Notes under the pieces: generated by a model
The model's database searches: none
What the model saw: the letters and a program-made list of their open reading frames with translations, nothing else
Told to the model about the DNA's origin: nothing
NCBI GenBank assembly: GCA_963727045.1
Contig: CAVSES010000002.1
Span: forward strand, 1,550,001 to 1,614,000
Reading direction: 5' to 3'
Length of the DNA: 64,000 bases
Source: Bog-1198 sp963727045
Lineage (GTDB): Bacteria; Pseudomonadota; Gammaproteobacteria; Steroidobacterales; Steroidobacteraceae
In this document: one piece after another, positions 11,030-20,190 of the stretch
Layout: each line of letters begins with the position of its first letter
Position numbering within the stretch: position 1 is the first letter of the stretch
Position numbers and translations under genes: made by a program

Positions 11030-11055
11030 TGCGCGGCACGCCGCTGCGCGGCGCG
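10996..11055. repeat. Four tandem 15-bp units
   Basis: Two identical copies of CCGCTGGGCGGCATA are followed by two diverged copies, CCACTGCGCGGCACG and CCGCTGCGCGGCGCG. The unit is a multiple of three. In one plus-strand frame it reads PLGGI-PLGGI-PLRGT-PLRGA, and on the minus strand it supplies the first residues of the metalloprotease (CRPAV repeats). It lies between the CPXCG gene and the metalloprotease. Confidence 0.85.
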
Positions 11056-11098
11056 CGGCGTAACGGAGCGCGCTGCCCGGCGCCGCGAGCGGAGGGAG

Positions 11099-11286
11099 TC
11101 ACTCCCCGGACTCAACGCTGAGTTCGGCGACTTCGCCATCGGCGGTGGTGTAAGTCACGACCATCGGCTTGCAGCATACCGGGCAATCCTCGACGTACGA
11201 CTGCTCCGGCACCGACAGATGAGAGTCAAATTGATGGTCTCCCAGCAATGAGGACACGTGGCGTCTTGCCCTTGGAGAAGGTTCAT
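11099..11286 (-). CDS. CPXCG motif-containing cysteine-rich protein, one-base frameshift
   Basis: Small zinc-ribbon-like protein of about 62 residues. ATG 11286 begins MNLLQGQDATCPHCWETINL. One missing base near 11210 then shifts the frame, and the expected C-terminus follows: LSVPEQSYVEDCPVCCKPMV, ending AELSVESGE. The two cysteine knuckles (CPHC and CPVC) define the conserved proteobacterial CPXCG family, whose function is unknown to me. The 188-bp span is one base short of 63 codons, which fits a single deletion. It is upstream of and co-directional with the metalloprotease, and divergent from the oxidoreductase operon. Confidence 0.82.
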
Positions 11287-11395
11287 ATACGCAAAAAAAA
11301 TAATACCCGGCAGCAAAACCGCCGTTTCGGGCGCAAACCCGCGCAGGCCGCTATACTTCGCAGCTGGCTTGGGGGGCGGGTTCAAACGAGGAAAC

Positions 11396-13174
11396 ATGGA
11401 ACCGACCAATACCGCGATCCGGATTATTTTCATCAAGTGGTGGACTGCCAGTGGGCTTGCCCGGCTCATACCGACGTCCCCGAATACATCCGGCTGATCG
11501 CGCAGGGCGAGTTCACCGAGGCGTACATGGTGAATCGCGCCTCGAACGTGTTTCCCGGAATTTTCGGCCGGGTCTGCGACCGTCCCTGCGAGCCGGCCTG
11601 CCGGCGCGGCCGCATCGAAGAGAAACCCGTGGCGATTTGCCGCTTGAAGCGCGTGGCGGCGGATCAGCGCGACGACGTCACGCCCGCTGCTGCCGAGGCC
11701 CCGCGCGAGAAGAACGGCAAGCGCGTGGCCTGCATCGGCGCCGGTCCCGCGTCGCTCACCGTGGCGAACGATCTCGTGCCGCTCGGCTACGAGGTGACGA
11801 TTTTCGAGCAATATGCCGTCCCCGGCGGCTTGATGCGCACCAACATTCCCGCGTTCCGTCTGCCCGCCAAAGTGCTGGACGAGGAGATCGGCTACATCGT
11901 CGACATGGGCGCCGATCTGCGGCTGAACTCGCCCGTCGACAGCATGAGCGCGCTGCTCGAGAGCGGGGAGTTCGACGCCGTATTCGTCGGCTCCGGCGCG
12001 CCGAAGGGCAAGGAGCTGGAGCTGCCCGGGCGGCACGACAGCGAGCGCATACACATCGGCATCGCCTGGCTCGAGTCGGTGGCATTCGGCCACATCGACA
12101 AGATCGGCGAGCGGGTGCTCATCATCGGCGTCGGCAATACCGCCATGGACTGCTGCCGCACCTCGCTGCGCCTCGGCGCGAAGGACGTCAAGGTCATGGC
12201 GCGCAAGCCGCGCCAGTTCTTCAAGGCCTCGGACTGGGAGCTCGAGGATGCCGAGCAGGAGAACGTTGCAGATCATCGTCAATCGCGCGCCGAAGAGTTT
12301 CGTGGTCGAGGGCGGCGAGCTCAAGGGCATGATGTTCGAGCACCTGGAGTACGAGATCGAGAACGGCGAGATCACGGCGACCCGCGTCCTCGGCGAGGAG
12401 TTCTTCCCGTGCGATGACGTGATTCTCGCCATCGGCCAGGAAAACGCATTTCCCTGGATCGAGCGCGACATCGGCATCGAGTTCGACAAATGGAGCGTTC
12501 CGAAGGTCGAACAAGACGACCTTTCAATCGACCCGCCGCAGGTGTTTCTTCGGCGGCGATGCCGCATTCGGTCCGAAGAACATCATCTGGTCGGTCGAGC
12601 ACGGCCATCAGGCCGCCATCTCGATGCACAAGTTTTGCCGCGGCGAGCCGGTTGCGGTGCGCATGCCGCGCGGCGTGACCCTGAGCAGCCGCAAGATGGG
12701 CATGCACGAATGGTCCTACAAAAACGAGTACAACGGCGCCGAGCGGCGTCTGGTGCCGCATGTCGGGTTGATCGAGCGATTCAAGAAGATCAACATCGAG
12801 GTCGAGTTGGGCTTCACGGCCGAGCAGGCCGCGCTCGAGGTGCAGCGCTGCCTGAACTGCGACATGCAGACGGTGTTTTCCGCCAAGCTGTGCATCGAAT
12901 GCGATGCCTGCATCGACATCTGTCCGGTCGATTGCCTGACCATCGCGCCCAACGGCCCGGAACCCGAACTGCGCTCCCGACTCAAGGCGCCGGCGGTGAA
13001 TCGTCCGCAGGCCCTGTACGTCTCGGCGGCGCTGCCGCATACCGGCCGCGTCATGGTCAAGGACGAGGATGTTTGCGTGCACTGCGGCTTTGCGCCGAGC
13101 GCTGTCCCACCGCCGCCTGGGACATGCAGAAGTCCACCATCAAGATTCCTCTCGCGCGACGGACGAGGGGTTAA
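11396..13174 (+). CDS. FAD-dependent NAD(P) oxidoreductase (GltD-like) with C-terminal 2[4Fe-4S] ferredoxin domain, frameshifted
   Basis: Electron-transfer subunit of the adjacent 2-oxoacid oxidoreductase. Domains in order: an N-terminal iron-sulfur domain (CQWACPAHTDVPEYIRL and GRVCDRPCEPACRRG), an FAD-binding fold (RVACIGAGPASLTVANDL), a second Rossmann fold for NAD(P) (RVLIIGVGNTAMDCCRTSL), the FAD-contact segment CFFGGDAAFGPKNIIW, and a ferredoxin tail with two CxxCxxCxxxCP clusters (CIECDACIDICPVDC and VCVHCGLCAERCP). The layout matches glutamate synthase small subunit relatives that pass electrons between ferredoxin-type clusters and NAD(P)H. Frame changes fall near 11410, 12265, 12535 and 13090. 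ATG 11396 is the likely start. The next gene begins 3 bp after the stop. Confidence 0.83.
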
Positions 13175-13177
13175 GGC

Positions 13178-15016
13178 ATGCCCAATTTAAATCGCCTCCG
13201 ATCGTGTGAACGATTTCGTGGTGAAGTTCGCGAACGTCAATGGCACCGGATCCGCCAGCGCGAACTCACTGATCATGAAGACGATTTTCCGCATGGGCGT
13301 GCCGGTCACGGGAAAGAACTACTTCCCCTCGAACATTCAGGGCCTGCCCACCTGGTATGAGATTCGGGTGACGCGCGAGGGATATGCCGCGCGCGCGGGC
13401 CGCGTCGACATCATGGTGGCGATGAACGCGGAGACCTATCGAAAGACGTTCGTGAAGTCGCCTCCGGCGGCTATCTGATCTACGACTCGACCTGGCCGCG
13501 CAGCGCGCTGTTGCAGCGGGGCGATATCACGGTCATCGGCGTGCCGCTCGCGCAAGATCGTCAATGAGAATTTCGACGGCGTGCGCAACCGCATCCTGCT
13601 CAAGAACATCGCCTATGCGGGCGTGCTCGCCGCGTTGCTCGACCTCGATCTCGAGGTCATCGACGGGTTGATGAAGGAGAGCTACGGCAAGAAGCCGAAG
13701 CTGCTCGACTCGAACACCCGGGCGCTGCGCCTGGGATACGACTACGCGCAAGGAGCACTCGAGTGCCCGCTGCCGCTGCGCGTCGAGCACATGGACAAGA
13801 CGCGCGGCCACATCATGATCGACGGCAATACCGCGGCGGGCCTCGGATGCGTGTATGCGGGCGCGACGGTCGGTGCCTGGTATCCGATCACGCCCTCGAC
13901 CTCGCTGATGGATGCCTTCAAGGGATTTTGCGAGCGCTACCGGGTGGATCCCGAGACCGGCGAGCGCAATTTTGCGGTGATCCAGGCCGAGGACGAGCTG
14001 GCGGCGATCGGCATGGTGCTCGGCGCAGTCTGGAACGGCGCGCGGGCCTTCACGCCGACCAGCGGGCCCGGCATCTCGCTGATGAACGAGTTCGTCGGAC
14101 TTGCCTATTACGCCGAAGTGCCCTGCGTGATATTCGACGTGCAGCGGGTCGGGCCCTCCACCGGCATGCCGACCCGCACGCAGCAGTCGGACATCATGCT
14201 GTGCGCCTACGCCTCGCACGGCGACACCCGGCACGTGCTGCTGTTTCCGGCCAATCCCGAGGAATGCTTCTACATGGCCGTGCAGGCGTTCGACATGGCC
14301 GAGCGCCTGCAGACGCCGGTTTTCGTGCTCTCGGACCTGGACATCGGCATGAACGATTGGATGTGCCGGGACTTGAAATGGGACGATGCCTACCGTCCCG
14401 ACCGCGGCAAGATCCTCTCGGCCGAGGAGCTCGCGGGCCTGGATAAATTCTATCGCTACGTGGATCGCGACGACGATGCGATCACCTACCGCACGCTGCC
14501 GGGAGTGAATCCCAAGGGCGCCTATTTCACGCGCGGCTCGGGCCACAACCAGTACGGCGGCTACACCGAGGATTCGGCCGAATACCAGGTGGTGCTCGAC
14601 CGACTGAAGCGCAAATTCGCGAACGCGCGCGAAGTACATGCCGAAGCCCGAGCTCACGGGCAAGGGCGACAACAAGTCGGGATCGTGAGCGTCGGCAGCT
14701 GCGACGGCGCCGTGCGCGAGGCGATCGACGTGCTCGCGGCGGCAGAAGATCCACGTCGATTACCTGCGCGTCAAGGCCTTTCCGTTCGGCCACGAGGTGG
14801 AGACGTTTTTGAACTCGCATGCGACGATATTCGTGGTCGAGCAGAATCGCGACGCGCAGTTGCGATCGCTGCTGACGCTCGAGACCTCGGTCGAGAAGTC
14901 CAAGCTGAATTCGATCTTGAGCTACAGCGGATTTCCCCATGTCGTGCGATCCCATCGTCGATGGCATTCGCGCGACGCTCGCCGAGGCGCCGCGGCTGTC
15001 GGCCGTCCCGCGCTAG
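13178..15016 (+). CDS. 2-oxoacid:acceptor oxidoreductase, fused gamma-alpha subunit, frameshifted
   Basis: Large subunit of a thiamine-diphosphate, CoA-acylating 2-oxoacid oxidoreductase (KorA-like). The N-terminal gamma domain reads VVKFANVNGTGSASANSLIM and KNYFPSNIQGLPTWYEIRVT, then IVNENFDGVRNRILLKNIAY. The alpha domain carries GAWYPITPSTSLMD, VIQAEDELAAIGMVLGA, FTPTSGPGISLMNEFVGLAY and DVQRVGPSTGMPTRTQQSD, all typical of the pyrimidine-binding half. The C-terminus holds VDYLRVKAFPFGHEVETFLN and ATIFVVEQNRDAQLRSLL. Frame changes occur near 13195, 13465, 13555, 14640, 14745 and 14940. 2-Oxoglutarate is the usual substrate of close relatives, but no residue visible here proves it. Confidence 0.85.
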
Positions 15017-15038
15017 AGCATCCCGAACGAGAAACGCC

Positions 15039-16131
15039 ATGTCATTCATCAACAAGCCCAAAGTCGCCCACCCGTCGCTGCCGACCAACGCGCTCGGCAT
15101 GACCCGCCGCCAATACGAGGGCAGCATGTCGACCTGTGCGCGGGCTGCGGCCACGATTCGATCACGGCCGCGATCATCGAGGCGTGCTGGGGGCTCGACA
15201 TGCGGCCCGAACAACTGGTCAAGCTCTCGGGCATCGGCTGCTCGTCGAAGACCACCGCCTATTTCGTGAGCGGCGCGCACGGCTTCAATTCGGTGCACGG
15301 CCGCATGCCCTCGATCGCGAGCGGCGCGAACGCCGCCAACCGGCGAGCTCACCTACATCGGCATCTCCGGCGACGGCGACTCGCTGTCGATCGGCCTGGG
15401 TCAGCTGGTGCACGCCATTCGGCGCAACGTGAACATGCTGTATTTGATCGAGAACAACGGCGTCTACGGGCTGACCAAGGGCCAGTTCTCGGCCTCGGCC
15501 GACATCGGCACCAAGGCGAAGAGGGGCGATGTCAACAGACTCCGCCCATCGATCCGGTGTTGCTGGCGCTGTCCCTGGGCGCGACCTTCGTCGCGCGCAG
15601 CTTCTCCGGCGACAAGGCGCAGCTCGTGCCCTGATCCAGGCCGGCATGCGCCACAACGGATTCGCGCTGATCGACGTGCTCTCGCCGTGCGTGACCTTCA
15701 ACGATCACGAGGGCTCGACCAAGAGCTACACCTTCACCCGCGAGCACTATCATGCGGCCATGGAGGCGGATTTCGTGCCGCCGGCGCAGGAGATCGCCGT
15801 GGACTATCCAGCGGGCGAGTCGATTCCGGTCAGCTGCACGACGGCAGCCGCGTCGTGCTGCGCAAGCTCGGCGCTGAGCTACGATCCGACGGACCGCAGC
15901 GCGGCCTATGCCTTCATCGAGAGAAGCTCAAGCAGAACGAGTACGTCACGGGTCTGATCCACATCGACGAGACCGGCACCACCGAGTTCCACACGCTCAA
16001 CCGGACCGCGCTCGGTGCCGCTGAACCGGATTCCGTACGAGAAGCTCTCGCCGGGCAGGGCCGCGCTCGACAAGCTCATGGGCGCGGTATCGCTAGCGCC
16101 GACGGCGCAGCTTACGGCTGCAAGCGGCTGA
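15039..16131 (+). CDS. 2-oxoacid:acceptor oxidoreductase beta subunit (TPP-binding), frameshifted
   Basis: KorB-like subunit that binds thiamine diphosphate. ATG 15039 starts MSFINKPKVAHPSLPTNALG. After a break near 15130 the frame gives LCAGCGHDSITAAIIEACWG, with the Cys of the CxGC motif, then GIGCSSKTTAYFVSGAHGFN and HGRMPSIASGA. The TPP motif is in TYIGISGDGDSLSIGLGQLV, followed by NVNMLYLIENNGVYGLTKGQ. Later segments are ALSLGATFVARSFSGDK, GFALIDVLSPCVTFNDHEG and GLIHIDETGTTEFH. At least five indels are needed. The tail SLAPTAQLTAASG stops at 16131, overlapping the end of convergent pdxH by 20 bp. It forms an operon with the two genes before it. Confidence 0.85.
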
Positions 16132-16832
16132 CCGACCAGGCTCCGTCCACGCCGGGAGCATTCCCGCCGGCATCGTGCCCCTTGGACAGCGGTCGCGTCC
16201 AACGCGCCCGGTCGTGAATCCGGAACTCGCCCTCCACCCACAACTCGACTGCATCCGCATACAGGCCGAATCCGCCCCAATTGGGAGGCCGCGGTACGTC
16301 CACGGTGACTTCATCGGGCTCCCGAGTGCCGGGACCCTCGTACGGAATCCCGAATCGGCGCGCCGCAGCCGCGACGCTGCGCTCGATCGCCTGACGCGAG
16401 ACCGCCGGCTGGCTTTGTTCGCTGGCCCAGGCGCCGAGGCGGCTCTGCCAAGGCCTGGTGCGAAAATAAGCGTCGTTTTCGGCATCCGAGAGCGGCTCGA
16501 CCGCGCCTTCCACGCGCAGCTGACGGTGGCGATGATCCCAGTGAAATACCACTGCGGCCCGGCGGATTAGCCTGCAGTTCCCGCCCCTTGTGCGATCGAT
16601 AGTTGGTGTAGAAAACCACGCGGCCGAGCGGCGCGTCGATCTCCTTGCAGAGCACGACGCGCGCAGACGGATAGCCGCGAGCGTCCGCCGTCGCCAAAAC
16701 CATGGCGTTCGGATTGGGCTGGGCGGCGTCCTCACGGGCCTGCGCGAGCCATAGTGACGCGACGACGAGGGGGTCCGCCGGCAGCGGATCAGGCAAGGTT
16801 TCAGTCCAATTTGTCTTTATGCTGCTGCTCAC
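16112..16832 (-). CDS. pdxH: Pyridoxamine 5'-phosphate oxidase, one frameshift
   Basis: FMN enzyme that oxidises pyridoxine or pyridoxamine 5'-phosphate to pyridoxal 5'-phosphate. The N-terminal half reads AQPNPNAMVLATADARGYPS, RVVLCKEIDAPLGRVVFYTN and YRSHKGRELQANP. After a break near 16575 the FMN-binding remainder continues: VVFHWDHRHRQLRVEGAVEP, YFRTRPWQSRLGAWAS, PPNWGGFGLYADAVELW and FRIHDRARWTR. The C-terminus, AWSVSRLQP, matches the conserved RLxP end of the family. The segment between RARWTR and AWSVSRLQP is somewhat longer than in E. coli. The gene is convergent with and overlaps the end of the beta subunit. Confidence 0.9.
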
Positions 16833-16919
16833 GTGAGTATGGTAGCCGTGCAGCCGTGCTTGCGGTAGCCGGGGGCGGCCAGTAAAAGGGGATCGGCAAA
16901 ATCAAGGGGCTTGTTTCAG

Positions 16920-18023
16920 ATGAATCTCGATGAATTGCGAACTGCCCTGACGGATCTCGACGGACAGCTCGTGGAACTGGTGGCACGCCGGCAGGCATTG
17001 AGCGAACAGGTGGCTGCCGTGAAGCGCTCCACCGGCCGCGCGACGCGCGATTTCGGACGCGAACGCGAGGTGATCTTGCGAGGCCGCAACGCGGCGCTGA
17101 AGCTGGGCGTCCCGCCCGACCTCGCCGAATCGCTGCTGCGCCTGCTCATCCAATCCTCGCTCGCAACCCAGGAGCAGGCGAGAGTAGCCGCCCAGGGGCA
17201 CGGCACCGGCAAGTGCGCCTTGGTGATCGGCGGTCACGGCAAAATGGGTGCGTGGTTTGCGGAATTTCTGGCGTCGCAGGGGTTCCGCGTCGCGATCGCC
17301 GATCCCAGGGGCGGCATGCCCGGATTCGACACGGTGTCCGATTGGCAGAACGATGCCCTGGATTTCGACGTGATCGTGCTCGCCACGCCCTTGAGCGCCA
17401 CGACGCCGCTGCTCGAGTTCCTGGCGCGCCGTGCGCCGCGCGGCTTGATCTTTGACCTGGGCTCACTCAAGACGCCGCTGCGCGCAGGTCTCGATTCGCT
17501 CGTCAGAGCGGGATGCCGCGTGACCTCGCTGCATCCCATGTTCGGGCCGGATACCGAACTCTTGTCGGGGCGGCACGTGATCTTCATCGACTTGGGGAAC
17601 CCCGAGGCGCTGCAGGAGGCCCAGGAATTGTTCGCTCCGACGATGGCCGAGCGCGTCGTCATGGGCTTGGATGAACATGACCGCTTGATTGCCTACGTGT
17701 TGGGATTGTCGCACGCCCTCAACATCGCATTTTTCACGGCGCTGGCCGACAGCGGCGAGGCGGCGCCCAGACTCGCCAGGCTGTCGAGCACCACTTTCGA
17801 TGCGCAATTGGAAGTGGCGAGCCGCGTCGCCGCCGAAAGTCCCGATCTTTATTTCGAGATCCAGCACCTCAATGAATACGGCGGCGAATCGCTGCTTGCG
17901 CTGCAGCAGGCGGTTGCACGCCTGGTCGCGACCGTGAAGAGCGGAAATGCGGCGGAGTTCACGGCCATCATGAACCGCGGACGGGCGTACCTGGACGTGC
18001 GCGCAGCGGCGCGTGCGGGCTGA
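16920..18023 (+). CDS. tyrA: Bifunctional chorismate mutase / prephenate dehydrogenase (T-protein)
   Basis: Cytoplasmic tyrosine-biosynthesis enzyme: chorismate to prephenate, then NAD+-dependent oxidation to 4-hydroxyphenylpyruvate. Residues 1-90 form an AroQ-type chorismate mutase helix bundle (NLDELRTALTDLDGQLVEL, VAARRQAL-like VARRQALSEQVAAVK). From about residue 100 a Rossmann fold starts with VIGGHGKMGAWFAEFLASQG. The catalytic region carries TSLHPMFGPDTELLSGRHV and the helical domain has LDEHDRLIAYVLGLSHALNI. At 367 residues it matches the enteric fused enzyme rather than the stand-alone dehydrogenase. ATG 16920 is preferred over the upstream TTG at 16911. It is the first intact gene after the frameshift-rich stretch. 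The diguanylate cyclase follows after 11 bp. Confidence 0.93.
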   Translation: MNLDELRTALTDLDGQLVELVARRQALSEQVAAVKRSTGRATRDFGREREVILRGRNAALKLGVPPDLAESLLRLLIQSSLATQEQARVAAQGHGTGKCALVIGGHGKMGAWFAEFLASQGFRVAIADPRGGMPGFDTVSDWQNDALDFDVIVLATPLSATTPLLEFLARRAPRGLIFDLGSLKTPLRAGLDSLVRAGCRVTSLHPMFGPDTELLSGRHVIFIDLGNPEALQEAQELFAPTMAERVVMGLDEHDRLIAYVLGLSHALNIAFFTALADSGEAAPRLARLSSTTFDAQLEVASRVAAESPDLYFEIQHLNEYGGESLLALQQAVARLVATVKSGNAAEFTAIMNRGRAYLDVRAAARAG

Positions 18024-18034
18024 AGCTTAGGCCC

Positions 18035-19141
18035 ATGGGAACGCCGGACATGGACGAGGTGATTCGAGAAAACGAGGAACTCAAGAAGCGCCTCATGGAA
18101 ATCACGGCGGAGGCGGCCAACAACGAGTCGATCTTGAAGCGGACTCAGGCGCGTGAACTGACGTTGTTGAGGGCCGACAGTTTGGCACAGCTGCTGCGGG
18201 CGCTGGTCGACGGGTTGCGCGAGTCCTATTCGCTCGACGCCGTCAGCGTTGTGCTGCTCGACCCTCAGCATGAGATTCGGCATCTACTGGTGGCGGGCGG
18301 CGACCGCCCGGAAGAGTTCAAACAGATATTCTTCGTCGATTCGCTGATCGGGCTCGCGCCGCAGCTCGCCGCCTTGCACAAGCCGTGGCTCGGCCCGTTT
18401 GTCGGGGCGGACCACCATCTTCTGTTTCCAGGGACGCAGAATCTCAAGAGCACCGCCCTGGTGCCGCTGCCGCGGAAGGACCGCGCAACCGGCGCACTGT
18501 GCTTCGGCAGCCGCGATCCGACCCGCTTCACGCGCCACCACGGCACGGATTTTCTGGCCCATTTGGGTGCGGTCGCCGCCGTGTGCATCGAGAATGCGGT
18601 CAATCGCACCCGCTTGCTGCGCGCCGGCATCACCGATTTCCTGACGGGTTGGCACAACAGGCGCTATCTGCAGCAGCGGCTGAAGGAGGAACTGGCGCGC
18701 GCGCAGAGACACGCCGGAACCATCGCCTGCTTGATGATCGACATCGACCGGTTCAAGAGCGTGAACGACGGCTACGGACATCTGGCAGGGGACAACGCGC
18801 TCAAGGAGATCGCGCATCGGGTCGAGGCCCAAATTCGCAGCATGGACACCGCCGCACGTTTTGGCGGCGACGAGCTGGCGGTGCTATTGCCCGAGGCGAC
18901 GGCGGCCGAGGCCGCGAGGTTGGCTGAACGCATCCGCGAGGTCATCGCGGCGGTACCGTTTTCCCTCACGGCGCATATCGAACGCAGTTTGACGGTCTCC
19001 GTCGGCGTCGCAGCGGTTGCGCCGGGCCGACATGAGAGCGACTTGAAGGCGGTGGCCGACCGGCTTCTGGCCGATGCCGATGCAGCACTTTACCGGGCCA
19101 AGGCGTTGGGACGAAATCGCGTGCAAGTGGGCGCGGGATAA
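18035..19141 (+). CDS. Diguanylate cyclase with N-terminal coiled coil and GAF-like (DUF484-type) sensor
   Basis: 368 residues, soluble. Residues 1-40 are a charged helix (ENEELKKRLMEITAEAANN). A GAF/DUF484-like domain follows (YSLDAVSVVLLDPQHEIRHL, ALVPLPRKDRATGALCFGSR). The C-terminal GGDEF domain begins DFLTGWHNRRYLQQRLKEEL, has the metal Asp in LMIDIDRFKSVNDGYGHLAG, and shows the active loop as GGDEL. The F-to-L change in the last position occurs in known active cyclases. An RxxD inhibitory site (RSMD) is placed correctly nine residues before GG, so product inhibition is expected. The ligand of the sensor domain is unknown. It sits 11 bp after tyrA and is probably co-transcribed with it. 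Confidence 0.9.
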   Translation: MGTPDMDEVIRENEELKKRLMEITAEAANNESILKRTQARELTLLRADSLAQLLRALVDGLRESYSLDAVSVVLLDPQHEIRHLLVAGGDRPEEFKQIFFVDSLIGLAPQLAALHKPWLGPFVGADHHLLFPGTQNLKSTALVPLPRKDRATGALCFGSRDPTRFTRHHGTDFLAHLGAVAAVCIENAVNRTRLLRAGITDFLTGWHNRRYLQQRLKEELARAQRHAGTIACLMIDIDRFKSVNDGYGHLAGDNALKEIAHRVEAQIRSMDTAARFGGDELAVLLPEATAAEAARLAERIREVIAAVPFSLTAHIERSLTVSVGVAAVAPGRHESDLKAVADRLLADADAALYRAKALGRNRVQVGAG

Positions 19142-19164
19142 CCGCTCGCCTAGGGGTACCTGTC

Positions 19165-20118
19165 ATGAACGCCGCGAAACATCGATCCAAGCCCTCTACG
19201 CCGACTCGCCCACATCACGCAACGCGGAGATTGTCCGGTGCCCGGCGCGTCACGGTCGGTCAGCGCGAAGTGTTCACCGAAGGTCTTTCGCGGGCGGTAT
19301 TTCACGATCTGTTCCACCATTTCATGACCGTGAGCTGGCCGCGCCTGTTCGGCACGTTGGCGGGCTTTTTTCTCGCCTTCGACCTGCTGTTTGGTTTCCT
19401 GTATCACCTCGTTCCGGGATGCATCGCAAACTTGAGCCCGCCCGGTTTCGCGGGTGCGTTCTTCTTCAGCGTCGAGACGCTGGCCACCGTCGGATACGGG
19501 GACATGCATCCCCAAACGCTGTACGGACACGTGATTGCGATGGCAGAGATCTTTGTCGGTCTGATGTCGTTGGCGCTCATCACCGGGATCATGTTCGCGC
19601 GCTTTTCCCGACCCAGGGCGCGCTTTCTATTCACCAGGAACGCAGTCGTGCGGCCGATCGACGGCAAGCTGACGCTGGTCGTTCGCGCTGCGAACCAACG
19701 TCAGAACGTCGTCCAAGATGCATCCGCGCAGTTGCGCATGCTGCGCGACGAAATAACCGAAGAGGGCTTCCGCATCCGCCGCGTCATCGATCTTCCCTTG
19801 GTTCGATCGCAGCATCCGATGTTCGTCCTGGGGTGGACCATCATGCACGTGATCGACGATGCGAGCCCCTTGAAATCGCAGACCGCCGAGTCTCTCCTCG
19901 CGTTTGGCGCGGCATTCGTTCTGAGCGTCAGCGGGACCGACGAAACGACGGGCCAGGTGCTGATGGCTCGCGCCGAGTATTCCTGCAAGGACATCCGCTG
20001 GAACGCGACCTTTCATGACATTTTGGATGAAGCTGAGGACGGCACCATGCACGTTGACTACGGCAAATTCCACGACATCGAGCCGCTGGAGGAATCATCG
20101 ATTCAACGCGAGCGATGA
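19165..20118 (+). CDS. Inward-rectifier-type potassium channel (KirBac family)
   Basis: Inner-membrane tetrameric K+ channel, 317 residues. Residues 1-50 are cytoplasmic and basic. An amphipathic slide helix (SRAVFHDLFHHFMTV) precedes the outer helix (LFGTLAGFFLAFDLLFGFLY). The pore loop follows with the filter TVGYGD in SVETLATVGYGDMHPQTLYG, then the inner helix EIFVGLMSLALITGIMFARF. The C-terminal half is the immunoglobulin-like Kir cytoplasmic domain (RNAVVRPIDGKLTLVVRAAN, FVLGWTIMHVIDDASPL, AFVLSVSGTDETTGQVLMAR). All parts expected for KirBac are present. It sits 23 bp after the diguanylate cyclase on the same strand, and a functional link to c-di-GMP is only a possibility. Confidence 0.93.
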   Translation: MNAAKHRSKPSTPTRPHHATRRLSGARRVTVGQREVFTEGLSRAVFHDLFHHFMTVSWPRLFGTLAGFFLAFDLLFGFLYHLVPGCIANLSPPGFAGAFFFSVETLATVGYGDMHPQTLYGHVIAMAEIFVGLMSLALITGIMFARFSRPRARFLFTRNAVVRPIDGKLTLVVRAANQRQNVVQDASAQLRMLRDEITEEGFRIRRVIDLPLVRSQHPMFVLGWTIMHVIDDASPLKSQTAESLLAFGAAFVLSVSGTDETTGQVLMARAEYSCKDIRWNATFHDILDEAEDGTMHVDYGKFHDIEPLEESSIQRER

Positions 20119-20190
20119 CTGTTTCGCAATATACTGCGTTGCAGCATAGGTGCCCTCGAATTCCGTTTCGAGGGCGTTTGCCGGATGCCG

